Shown here one piece after another: positions 1 to 7,070 of a stretch of 18,006 nucleotides of DNA (its first letter is position 1; each line of letters opens with the position of its first letter). The DNA comes from JAHJQQ01 sp041739295 (GTDB lineage Bacteria > Pseudomonadota > Gammaproteobacteria > Thiohalobacterales > Thiohalobacteraceae). Under the pieces are notes generated by a model. The model had not been told where the DNA came from. It searched no databases and worked only from the letters and a program-made list of their open reading frames with translations. A program made the position numbers and the translations under genes. Location of the stretch: the NCBI GenBank assembly GCA_041739295.1, contig JBGSOE010000376.1, positions 1 to 18,006 on the forward strand, given 5' to 3'.

Positions 1-1
1 C

Positions 2-754
2 TGGGGTGATGATCTACCGGATCCGGATTTATTGCTCGGCGCAGGACACGCGACGCATTTTCCGATGTTGGCGGCGCGGCGTTCGCGCGGTGGGCGCACC
101 GTGGTGTTGATGAAACCGAGCCTGCCCTGCAGTTGGTTTGATCTCTGTGTCGTGCCGCTGCATGATGCGCCGCGACCGACCGAGAACAGCTTTATCACCC
201 GTGGCGTACTCAATCGCATTCGCCCCGGCATGGTCAAGGACCCGCGCAAGGGCCTGATCCTGATCGGCGGTCCTTCCAAACATCATGGTTGGTCGCAGCA
301 GTCGATCATCGAGCAGTTGCAGAACATCCAGGCGCGCAGCCCGAGTCAGCAGCGTTGGGTACTGACCAGCTCGCGGCGTACGCCGGCGGGATTTATCGCG
401 GTCGCGCGCACGGCGCTCGATCCTGCGCGTATCGAAATCGTGCCGTATGAAGAGACTGATGCTGATTGGTTGCCGGAGCAGTTGGCTTGGGCCAGCAGTG
501 TGTGGGTCAGCGCCGATAGCGTATCGATGATCTATGAGGCATTGACGGCCGGTGCTGCTGTCGGTTTGCTGGACGTACCAGCACAAGGTCATGATCGTAT
601 CGTCAGCGGCGTAGAGGCGTTGATCGGCGAAGGGCTAGTAACGTCTTACTCGAATTGGGCGGCCGGTAGCGATCTCGCACCGCCCAAACAACCCTTCAGT
701 GAAGCGGCACGCTGTGCCCGTGAGATAGTGCAACGATGGTACAACGACGCCTGA
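2..754 (+). CDS. ELM1-family (DUF1022/PF06258-like) protein, 5' end cut off
   Basis: The reading frame is open to the left edge, so the N-terminus lies outside the window; the TTG at 32 is not a credible start because conserved sequence (DLLLGAGHATH) runs across it. The visible part, about 250 residues, resembles bacterial homologues of the plant mitochondrial fission protein ELM1. These have a predicted two-domain glycosyltransferase-like fold and often sit in LPS clusters; their biochemical role is not established. Seen in the sequence: the GAGHATH motif near the edge, a second-domain start with LILIGGPSKHHGW, and a late segment WVSADSVSMIYEALTAGAAV that looks like the nucleotide-sugar-binding end of a GT-B fold. 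The last 19 bp overlap the start of the next gene, indicating translational coupling and one operon. Family assignment is fairly confident; a glycosyltransferase activity is inference. Confidence 0.8.
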   Translation, partial: WGDDLPDPDLLLGAGHATHFPMLAARRSRGGRTVVLMKPSLPCSWFDLCVVPLHDAPRPTENSFITRGVLNRIRPGMVKDPRKGLILIGGPSKHHGWSQQSIIEQLQNIQARSPSQQRWVLTSSRRTPAGFIAVARTALDPARIEIVPYEETDADWLPEQLAWASSVWVSADSVSMIYEALTAGAAVGLLDVPAQGHDRIVSGVEALIGEGLVTSYSNWAAGSDLAPPKQPFSEAARCAREIVQRWYNDA

Positions 755-1857
755 CAGTCTTACAGATTCTGCCGGCGATGGAAGCCGGCGGCGTGGAGCG
801 TGGCACGGTGGAAGTCGGCGCCGAGTTGGTGCGGCGTGGGCATCGCGCCATCGTGATCTCCGCAGGTGGACGCATGGTGCATGAGCTGGCGCGCCACAAG
901 GTCGAACATGTCACTTGGAAGGTCGGCGCGAAATCGCTGACCACACTGCGCTTTATCCGTAAGCTGCGTAAATTCCTGCGCGATGAGCATGTCGATATTA
1001 TTCATGCACGTTCACGCCTGCCAGCCTGGATCGCCTATCGTGCGTGGCGCGGCATGGACCCGAAAACCCGGCCACGCTTTGTGACCACTGTGCATGGTTT
1101 CTACAGCGTCAACCGCTACAGCGCGATTATGACCAAAGGCGAGCGTGTCATCGCCGTGTCCGAGTCGATCGCAAAATACATTCAGGAAAATTATCCCGCT
1201 ACGGATGCCGCACGCATCCAGGTGATTCCTCGCGGTGTCGATCCGAAATTCTATCCACACGGCCATCGGCCATCGCCGGCTTGGTCGCAGACCTGGTATC
1301 AGCGCTATCCGTATTTATTGGATCAGCTGGTGCTGACGCTGCCGGGACGACTGACGCGGCTGAAGGGGCACGAAGACTTTATCGAACTCATTGCACGACT
1401 ACGTGCACAGAAGTTACCGGTGCATGGGTTGATTGTGGGAGCGGAAGATCCACGCAGACTGAAATACGCGGAAGAGTTGCATCGGCGCGTTCGTGAACGT
1501 GGTCTGGAAGGTGACATCACCTTTACGGGGCCGCGCAATGACATACGCGAGGTGTACGCAAGTTCGAACCTGGTGCTGTCACTGTCGCAGCAGCCGGAAT
1601 CGTTCGGACGCACGGTGCTCGAGGCGCTGTCTTTGGGTGTGCCGGTGATCGGTTACGACCAGGGTGGCGTTGGTGAAATCCTGGCAAATATATTTCCCGA
1701 AGGGCGTGTGCCCTGCGGTGACCTGGATGCCCTGACGTCACAGGTTGTGCATTTTGTGAATAAGCCACCCAGTGTCCAGCCAGGTCATCCTTACATGCTG
1801 CAACGTATGCTCGATAGTACGCTGGAACTCTATTCATCTTTGGCCGGTAGGCTATAA
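736..1857 (+). CDS. Glycosyltransferase family 4, probable LPS core
   Basis: This 373-residue protein is a retaining GT-B glycosyltransferase of family GT4, expected to work on the cytoplasmic face of the inner membrane and add a sugar to the LPS core. The N-terminal domain opens with LQILPAMEAGGVERGTVEVG (about 9-28), the acceptor-side loop of the family, followed by VTTVHGFYS (117-124) and VIAVSES (138-144). The donor-binding domain starts at LPGRLTRLKGHEDF (202-215) and carries the EX7E motif as E288 and E296 in QPESFGRTVLEALSLGVPVI. Length and domain order are normal for the family. The ATG lies inside the end of the upstream ELM1-family gene and the next gene starts 5 bp after its stop, so the three are probably co-transcribed. 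Sugar and acceptor specificity cannot be read from sequence. Confidence 0.9.
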   Translation: MVQRRLTVLQILPAMEAGGVERGTVEVGAELVRRGHRAIVISAGGRMVHELARHKVEHVTWKVGAKSLTTLRFIRKLRKFLRDEHVDIIHARSRLPAWIAYRAWRGMDPKTRPRFVTTVHGFYSVNRYSAIMTKGERVIAVSESIAKYIQENYPATDAARIQVIPRGVDPKFYPHGHRPSPAWSQTWYQRYPYLLDQLVLTLPGRLTRLKGHEDFIELIARLRAQKLPVHGLIVGAEDPRRLKYAEELHRRVRERGLEGDITFTGPRNDIREVYASSNLVLSLSQQPESFGRTVLEALSLGVPVIGYDQGGVGEILANIFPEGRVPCGDLDALTSQVVHFVNKPPSVQPGHPYMLQRMLDSTLELYSSLAGRL

Positions 1858-1862
1858 GCGAA

Positions 1863-2900
1863 GTGGCTACGCAACGTCAAAGCGAACGCACTGGCGGTGC
1901 GCTGGTTATTCAGCCGTTGCCCGGAATCGGTGATATGGTTTGGCATCTACCGCATATCCATGCCATTGCCGACATCAGCCCTGGTGGAACGGTAACGATA
2001 TTGACCAAATCACGTTCGCGCGCCGAGCAGTTGTTTGCCGCAGATCGGCGGGTGCACGAAGTGCTCTGGCTGGAACGTGAACGTGGCGGTCAACATGCGG
2101 GCTGGAGAGGTTTTTTGCGCTTGGTGAGTCAGTTGCGCTCACGGCGTTTCGAGAGCGTTTGGATTCTGCACGACAGTACGCGCTATGCGCTGGCGACCTG
2201 GCTGGCGGGTATCCCGGAGCGTATCGGCGCTGCTGCGAGTAGTACGGGTTGGTTGTTGACTCACGCGGTATTGCTCACGGCTGAACAACGTCGGATGCAC
2301 CCGATCGACAAAGCCGATCTTTTATTGCGTGCACAGGGTTTAATGTTGCCGCAGGCGCGGCTGGTGGTCGCGGCGACTGCCACACAGCGTATAGCTGAAC
2401 GTTACCAGGGCACTGCAACGCCCTGGGTGGCACTGGGAATCGGTAGCAGTGAACCCTATAAGCAATGGGGTGCGCGGCGTTTTGGTGAGCTGGCCTGCGC
2501 ATTAGTCAGTCGTTATGGGTTTACGCCGTTTCTGATTGGCGGTGATGGCGAGCGCGATCTGGGATCGGAGATTATCGCTGAGGCGGGGCGGCAGGGCGTG
2601 GCGGTGCAAGATGCGTTGGGATTGAGCGTGGCCGACACGATGGCGCTGCTGGCCAGTTGTCGCGCTTATGTCGGTAATGACACCGGGTTTCTCAATGTTG
2701 CTGCGGCACTGGACGTGCCGGCATTCGGATTGTTTGGTGCTTCACCGCCGTTGCTGCACAGCGCTGCAATTCACTGCCTGCTGCCAGAGGACGGATCAGT
2801 TCCAGCTTACGGAACGCCCTATATGGATAGGATATCCGTGCAAGGGGTGATGGCGGCAGTGGCGGCCGAGCTGGAAGCGGGAGACGGAAAAGCGCACTAA
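1863..2900 (+). CDS. Glycosyltransferase family 9 (heptosyltransferase-like)
   Basis: A 345-residue GT-B protein of family GT9, the family of ADP-heptose:LPS heptosyltransferases. The N-terminal motif PGIGDMVWHLP (20-30) holds the Asp (D24) at the position of the proposed catalytic base of WaaC. The C-terminal domain has GIGSSEPYKQW (192-202) and GNDTGFLNVAAAL (271-283), the two donor-binding signatures. It lacks the Cys-rich tail found in the GT9 at 6072-7052. Translation starts at a GTG, 5 bp after the stop of the preceding GT4 gene, in the same operon. The sequence between 120 and 170 is poorly conserved relative to classical WaaC/WaaF as I know them, so I do not assign a position in the core; a role in adding heptose or another sugar is inferred from family and context. 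Confidence 0.87.
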   Translation: MATQRQSERTGGALVIQPLPGIGDMVWHLPHIHAIADISPGGTVTILTKSRSRAEQLFAADRRVHEVLWLERERGGQHAGWRGFLRLVSQLRSRRFESVWILHDSTRYALATWLAGIPERIGAAASSTGWLLTHAVLLTAEQRRMHPIDKADLLLRAQGLMLPQARLVVAATATQRIAERYQGTATPWVALGIGSSEPYKQWGARRFGELACALVSRYGFTPFLIGGDGERDLGSEIIAEAGRQGVAVQDALGLSVADTMALLASCRAYVGNDTGFLNVAAALDVPAFGLFGASPPLLHSAAIHCLLPEDGSVPAYGTPYMDRISVQGVMAAVAAELEAGDGKAH

Positions 2901-2931
2901 GTTTCCGCGGAAGAAAATTCCTGGGGGAAAC
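2901..2931. terminator. Short hairpin between convergent genes, possible terminator
   Basis: Arms GTTTCC (2901-2906) and GGAAAC (2926-2931) are perfectly complementary, and inside them GGAA (2909-2912) pairs with TTCC (2918-2921) around a GAAAA loop. It begins on the base after the stop of the GT9 gene and faces the convergent DUF6165-type gene. There is no U-run on either side, so intrinsic termination is only a guess from position and structure. Confidence 0.35.
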
Positions 2932-2971
2932 GCTGATTCAAGCATAGGGTGACAAATATATCAGAGGTTCC

Positions 2972-3361
2972 CTAGCGATAATCGCTATAGGACTTCTCTT
3001 CGACGAGCGCCGAGCCGAGTTTAAGATTAATAGTGCGTTTGATATCGGCGCGCCGATCATTAGTCTGGTAAACCGCGCGCGCCAATTCGACGAAACGTTC
3101 ACCGAAGTCTCGAAGGCGTTCTTGGTCACGGATGTGATCTTCGATATCCCAAAGGCTTTCGTTAACCGTTTTGAGATCGGCATACTCGCTGGTAATGTCG
3201 CTTTGGGCATAGGGTGATGCTTGCCATGTTGCGCGAAGCACCTCCAGTTCGCGGCGAATATTGGCGAGCTTCCCGGTGTCCTGGATGCGCTCCGACTTGA
3301 TTTCGAGAATGCTGAGTTTGTCCAAAAAATCGCCGACGGGGATTTCGACTTGGATGCTCAT
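2972..3361 (-). CDS. DUF6165-type small protein of unknown function
   Basis: A 129-residue soluble protein without signal peptide or membrane segment. It begins MSIQVEIPVGDFLDKLSIL and continues with IKSERIQDTGKLANIRRELEVL, a pattern I recognise as DUF6165: a short beta start followed by long charged helices. The region from about 12 to 120 is nearly all heptad-like helix with many Glu, Arg and Leu, so a helical bundle or coiled coil is likely. No catalytic motif is visible. It stands alone on the minus strand between two plus-strand core genes, convergent with the GT9 on its 3' side and divergent from the ligase-like gene. Homologues often occur next to LPS or capsule glycosyltransferases (recalled, not checked here), so a helper or regulatory role in surface-glycan assembly is possible but unproven. 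Confidence 0.75.
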   Translation of the reverse strand: MSIQVEIPVGDFLDKLSILEIKSERIQDTGKLANIRRELEVLRATWQASPYAQSDITSEYADLKTVNESLWDIEDHIRDQERLRDFGERFVELARAVYQTNDRRADIKRTINLKLGSALVEEKSYSDYR

Positions 3362-3495
3362 GGGAAGGTCTCTGACAAATATGGACGGAATTGTAGCAGA
3401 GTACGCGCCGTTATCACGGGAAAACCCTGTGGTAAGATGCGTCGCCGTACTGACTGTGGCAGTTTGACGTACACCGCCGGAGGATAGGACTTTTC
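3362..3495. promoter_or_regulatory. Divergent intergenic region with ribosome-binding site for the ligase-like gene
   Basis: This 134-bp gap separates two divergently oriented starts, so promoters for both genes should lie here or just inside the genes. A purine-rich stretch, GGAGG at 3479-3483 and AGGA at 3486-3489, sits 6 to 12 bases before the ATG at 3496 and is a good Shine-Dalgarno sequence that fixes that start. I could not find a convincing -35/-10 pair in either direction. None of the inverted-repeat elements seen in other gaps is present. Confidence 0.45.
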
Positions 3496-4719
3496 ATGCG
3501 CGAACATATACGCAATACATTTTTCGAGTATGGCTGGCTGCTTCCGCTGTTGACGCCCGCGGCGCAGGTCGGCGGCCGCGCCTTGATCAATATCCTGTTG
3601 TTGGTGTATCTGCTGTGGGCGCTGATCGCCGTACCAGGCAGCCGGGTGCGTATCGAACGCCCCGCACTGATCCTGTATGCCGTGCTGTTAGTCGCTTATC
3701 TGATCAGCATACCAGGCGCGTTGGATATGCAGGCGTCCCTGCATGAATGGGTAAAGTTCACGCTGCACAGCCTCGCATTCTATTTCACGCTGGTGGTGTT
3801 ATTGAGTCGACCACAGGCACTGCAGCAGCTGCTCACCTATCTTGGGTATGCCGGTCTGCTGTTGCTCACGGCACTGATGGTGATGATGCTATGGAAGTTG
3901 ACACAGCCCGATTTTCTGCCGGTTGCCGCACTGGTCGAGGACAATCTGCCGTTCCTGACGCCTTTCATGCTGGCGCTGCTCTGGCGCAGCATAAACCCGC
4001 GCTACCGGGTTGCAGTCATGGTTGTGGTTGCGTTGATGATCTTTGGCTATGTGCTGTATTCGGAAGGGCGTGCGGCATTGCTCGGTCTGATTATCGCACT
4101 GTTCCTGTCCATGCTGCTGATACTGCATACCGGACGGATTCGTGCCTTGGTCATCAGTGTCGTTGTGCTGGGTAGTGCCGTGGTGATTACGTCGGCTACC
4201 TTTTTCCGCGAGCATCGCATCGTCCCGGTTGTTGTTCAGCACCAGGAACAAACAGGTGACCCGCAATGGGCGGCACTCGATCGATTCACTAGCTATCGCA
4301 CTATGCTATGGCGACAGGCGCTGCAGAATCCACCACAAAATCTTTTAACCGGTGTAGGTATGGCCAATGTCGCTTTGTCGGGTCAGGTGACATCACTGGA
4401 TTTACCTGACAAGACGGTAGTACATTTGGGCCACCTGCATAATTTTGTATTCGATGCCTGGTTCGAAACCGGTTTGCTTGGATTGGCAGCGCTGCTGGCC
4501 TTTGTGGCGTATCCGTTCCTGCGCGGTTGGCGGGTGGTGCGTGCAGGTGGTGAATCGGCTATGCCAGCGGGACTGCTGCTGGCCTCGGTCGCGGCACTGT
4601 TGATGGGGGGCTTGCTGAGCTTCTCCTACGCCTCGCGTCAGTTCGCGTTGTATCTGCCCATGCTGCTCGCGGCGCTCTGGTATTTGTCAGGGCCGCTACA
4701 GAGGCAGCGTCAGCCCTAA
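3496..4719 (+). CDS. O-antigen ligase/polymerase family membrane protein (WaaL-like)
   Basis: A 407-residue polytopic inner-membrane protein with about ten to twelve hydrophobic segments and a large periplasmic loop near 235-320, the layout of the Wzy_C/O-antigen ligase family. WaaL enzymes move O-antigen from undecaprenyl diphosphate to the terminal core sugar in the periplasm. Family features visible: SEGRAALLGL (189-198), with an Arg in the position of a conserved WaaL residue; YRTMLWRQAL (267-276); GVGMAN (286-291); and HLGHLHNFVFDAWFETGLLG (310-329), whose H315-N316 corresponds to the conserved His region of WaaL. A strong ribosome-binding site precedes the ATG. The stop codon overlaps that of the convergent GT4 gene. 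Ligase is favoured over Wzy polymerase because the locus is for core synthesis, but sequence alone does not separate the two. Confidence 0.85.
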   Translation: MREHIRNTFFEYGWLLPLLTPAAQVGGRALINILLLVYLLWALIAVPGSRVRIERPALILYAVLLVAYLISIPGALDMQASLHEWVKFTLHSLAFYFTLVVLLSRPQALQQLLTYLGYAGLLLLTALMVMMLWKLTQPDFLPVAALVEDNLPFLTPFMLALLWRSINPRYRVAVMVVVALMIFGYVLYSEGRAALLGLIIALFLSMLLILHTGRIRALVISVVVLGSAVVITSATFFREHRIVPVVVQHQEQTGDPQWAALDRFTSYRTMLWRQALQNPPQNLLTGVGMANVALSGQVTSLDLPDKTVVHLGHLHNFVFDAWFETGLLGLAALLAFVAYPFLRGWRVVRAGGESAMPAGLLLASVAALLMGGLLSFSYASRQFALYLPMLLAALWYLSGPLQRQRQP

Positions 4720-5774
4720 ACGTCGCGCAGGATGTCGGCAAGCCGTGCGTGAATGTGCGCCTGCGAGAATTCATCTTGATAACTACGGTACGCAGCTGCC
4801 GCGTGTTCTCGGCGTGCATCAGCGTTGTCCGATAGACTACGTACTGCAGCCGCCAATTGCTCTGGTACGCTGGCATCAACCCAGATCAAGCCGGTATTTT
4901 GCGCATCACGCAGCGCAGCTGGATAGGCCGCGCTACGCTGCGTAATCACCGGTTTCGCGCAAGCCAGCGCTTGATACACCTTGTTCGGAATCACGCGGCC
5001 CGCCTTAGGTGTGGCGCCGAAGATGCCCAGCAGGATGTCCGCCTGATAAATCCGTGTCGCTAATTGCGGGTAGGGAACCCAGTCCTCAAACACAACGTTA
5101 GCGAGACCTGCGGCCTGCATCTCGCAGTCTTTGCGTAGCGGTCCGTTGCCGACCAGGTGCCAGCGTATCTCCGGCCGGTCCTGCGTGAGTCGCGCAGCGT
5201 CGATAATCACCCGCGTGCCTTGTAGCGGGATGAAGCTGCCGTAGAACAGCACCTCAATAACGTTGCGCGCGAGTGGATTGCCCGGTTGCGGATGAAACAG
5301 ATTTTCCTCGGCGCCGACCGGCACTACCTGGATACGTGACGCGGGTGCCTGCAGGGCATCGCGGAAATACTCGGCATGCAGCTGCGTATCGGCGAGCAGG
5401 ATGTCGGCCTGTGCGAAACAGCGTCGCTCCCAAGTCATCAGCCGTTGTGCCTCTGCGCTGTCTGGGTTCAGTTTGCCGCGTTCGAGCACCTGTTTGTCAT
5501 AGGCACTGATCAGCGGATCAAACAGGAGTGGAATACGCTTGCTTCGCGCCCAGCGCGCCGCGGCCAGCACATCACGCTGGCGGAAGCAGGGCACCCAGAC
5601 GAGGTTTGGTATGATATTGACACGCAAGCGCGCCTCCAGATCACCAAGTGCAGAGAAATATGGATGGAAGTCGTGTAATGTCCAGCCAAGTTCGCGCAGC
5701 GTCTGGCGCAGGATGCGGTTGCGGGAGTAGTCGGGATCGAAGCGGCCCCACCACAGTATGCTTTTGTCTGTCAC
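4716..5774 (-). CDS. Glycosyltransferase family 4 (second GT4)
   Basis: A 352-residue GT-B protein. The N-terminal domain begins ILWWGRFDPDYSRNRILRQT (6-25), then IPLLFDPLISAYD (81-93), typical of GT4 enzymes that bind lipid-linked or core acceptors. The donor domain starts near VLFYGSFIPLQGTRVIIDAA (175-194), continues with WHLVGNGPL (205-213) and has the PKAGRVIPNKVYQALACAKP segment (256-275) where the EX7E-type donor contact lies; the first Glu is replaced by Lys, a common variant. Translation starts at a GTG without a clear Shine-Dalgarno sequence. The gene is convergent with the ligase-like gene and shares four bases with it at the stops. Its upstream gap holds a large nested palindrome. 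Its substrate is unknown; a role in core or another surface glycan is inferred from location. Confidence 0.85.
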   Translation of the reverse strand: MTDKSILWWGRFDPDYSRNRILRQTLRELGWTLHDFHPYFSALGDLEARLRVNIIPNLVWVPCFRQRDVLAAARWARSKRIPLLFDPLISAYDKQVLERGKLNPDSAEAQRLMTWERRCFAQADILLADTQLHAEYFRDALQAPASRIQVVPVGAEENLFHPQPGNPLARNVIEVLFYGSFIPLQGTRVIIDAARLTQDRPEIRWHLVGNGPLRKDCEMQAAGLANVVFEDWVPYPQLATRIYQADILLGIFGATPKAGRVIPNKVYQALACAKPVITQRSAAYPAALRDAQNTGLIWVDASVPEQLAAAVRSLSDNADARREHAAAAYRSYQDEFSQAHIHARLADILRDV

Positions 5775-5838
5775 GGCGCGATTATGCAGAACCTGTGTTT
5801 ATAATGTAAATGTTGTGTATGCGCGGGGTGACTGTTTT

Positions 5839-6045
5839 ACACCAGAAGGCGCAGAGAACACAGAGGAAACATTATTAAGGAACCTCTGATTAATTCGTCA
5901 TTGCAAAGAGCGCAGCGACGCGGAAATCTCCAAGGTGTTGATTTGATTGTTGGGAGATTGCTTCGCTTCGCTGGCAATGACGTGTATCTCTGGATTAATC
6001 AGAGTTTCCTTAATTCTTCTTTGTGTTCTCTGCGCCCTCTGGTGT
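5839..6045. repeat. Nested inverted-repeat element 1 (ACACAGAGG type), composite
   Basis: The outer arms at 5839-5868 and 6016-6045 match as inverted repeats at 26 of 30 positions. They are built from roughly 9-bp units (GCGCAGAGA, ACACAGAGG), purine-rich on the left and pyrimidine-rich on the right. Inside lies a second palindrome (5874-6014) of different sequence. The element fills most of the gap between divergent GT4 and GT9 starts, so promoters must lie in, beside or beyond it. No coding sequence is credible here. Confidence 0.85.
5874..6014. repeat. Inner MITE-like palindrome in element 1
   Basis: Termini 5874-5895 and 5993-6014 are inverted copies that share the core CTCTGATTAAT. Further in, CGTCATTGC at 5896-5904 pairs with GCAATGACG at 5974-5982, and the centre carries GCGAAGCGAAGCAATCTCC-like sequence in both arms (right copy near 5953-5973, on the complementary strand). 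The CGTCATTGCGAGCGAAG type of sequence is a well-known dispersed intergenic repeat in many bacterial genomes. The form suggests a small non-autonomous element nested in another repeat; no transposase is present. Confidence 0.7.
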
Positions 6046-6071
6046 GATAGTGCGCTTTTCAGAGGCTCGAA

Positions 6072-7052
6072 GTGAACGACCGAACGCTGATTATCAAAAT
6101 GGGTGCGCTCGGCGATGTGGTGCTCTGCACGCCGCAGATTGCCCGCATTGTCGAACGGCATACCGAGGTCTGGCTGCTGACCTCGCCACCATTCGCGCCG
6201 TTGTTTGCGGGTCATCCAAAACTCAAGATCATCACCTTCCCGCGTCAGGGTGCGCGCGCCATGTGGTCCGCGCTGCGTTGGGTGCGTGATCAACAGTTTT
6301 CAGTTATCTACGATCTTCAGGGTTCTGATCGAAGTCGCGCCCTGACCTTGCTGTCCGGTGCTGGCGCGCGGGTCGGTATCGCGCCGCGCTGGCTCTACAC
6401 CCACAGTCCGTCCAGTGACGATGTCCGCGAGCATGTGTTCCCGCGCCTGAACCGGCTCATCGAGAGCGCCGGGCTACCCGCCGCCGAGCCTCGTCCGCAG
6501 CTGTGGCCTGAATCATCCGAACGTGTGAAGGTGCTGGAGCGATTGGCATCTGAGGGTTTGTCGGAACACGATCTCGCTGTGCTGCATGCTGGGTCGAGTG
6601 CACGTTGGCCCTCCAAGCGCTGGGAGCAGCAACATTTCATCGACTTGGCGCGTGGCATCGAAGCGGCGGGGATAAAAGTAATCTGGATTGGCGGGCCGGA
6701 TGAGGTGGACGTTAATCGTGTACTGGCCGCGCAAGTGGGTTGCAATCTCACCGGAGCATTCTCGATTCCAGGCTTGGCGGAACTGGCGCGACTGGCGCGC
6801 TTTGCCGTGGTGAACGATTCCGGACCGATGCATTTGCTTTCAGCGGCGGGGATTCCTGTGTACGCTTTCTTCGGCCCGACCGATTGGCGCCGCAGTCATG
6901 CGGTCGGCCAACGCGAACGCGTGCTGACGCATCCTGTCGAATGCAGCCCTTGCCATCTGACTGATTGTCCGCCGGTGCGGGAACATGCCTGTCTGGCGCT
7001 GATCACGCCGGGGCAGGTGTTGGAGCGGCTGCGGGCGGATGGGTTGCTCTAA
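6072..7052 (+). CDS. Glycosyltransferase family 9, LPS heptosyltransferase type
   Basis: A 326-residue GT9 protein, the family that transfers L-glycero-D-manno-heptose from ADP-heptose to the LPS inner core in the cytoplasm. The N-terminus LIIKMGALGDVVLCTPQI (6-23) includes the conserved GD (D15) corresponding to the catalytic Asp of WaaC. The second domain has LHAGSSARWPSKRW (171-184), IWIGGPDE (204-211) and VVNDSGPMHLLSA (246-258). The tail has four Cys (C291, C294, C299, C307) in CSPCHLTDCPPVREHAC, a pattern seen in many GT9 heptosyltransferases of non-enteric bacteria. The start is a GTG. The gene runs convergently into the FAD-protein gene, with 18 bp between stops. Of the three GT9 genes this one looks most like a standard heptosyltransferase, but WaaC, WaaF or WaaQ cannot be told apart by eye. 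Confidence 0.88.
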   Translation: MNDRTLIIKMGALGDVVLCTPQIARIVERHTEVWLLTSPPFAPLFAGHPKLKIITFPRQGARAMWSALRWVRDQQFSVIYDLQGSDRSRALTLLSGAGARVGIAPRWLYTHSPSSDDVREHVFPRLNRLIESAGLPAAEPRPQLWPESSERVKVLERLASEGLSEHDLAVLHAGSSARWPSKRWEQQHFIDLARGIEAAGIKVIWIGGPDEVDVNRVLAAQVGCNLTGAFSIPGLAELARLARFAVVNDSGPMHLLSAAGIPVYAFFGPTDWRRSHAVGQRERVLTHPVECSPCHLTDCPPVREHACLALITPGQVLERLRADGLL

Positions 7053-7070
7053 AGACCTCTATTCAGCTTG

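Noticed and set aside
29..592. Long minus-strand frame opposite the ELM1-family gene
   Set aside because: Arg/His-rich antisense of a well-supported gene; a shadow of high-GC codon use.
5898..6293. Minus-strand open frame of 131 codons
   Set aside because: It covers the inner palindrome and then the antisense of the GT9 start; the protein has no domain-like pattern.
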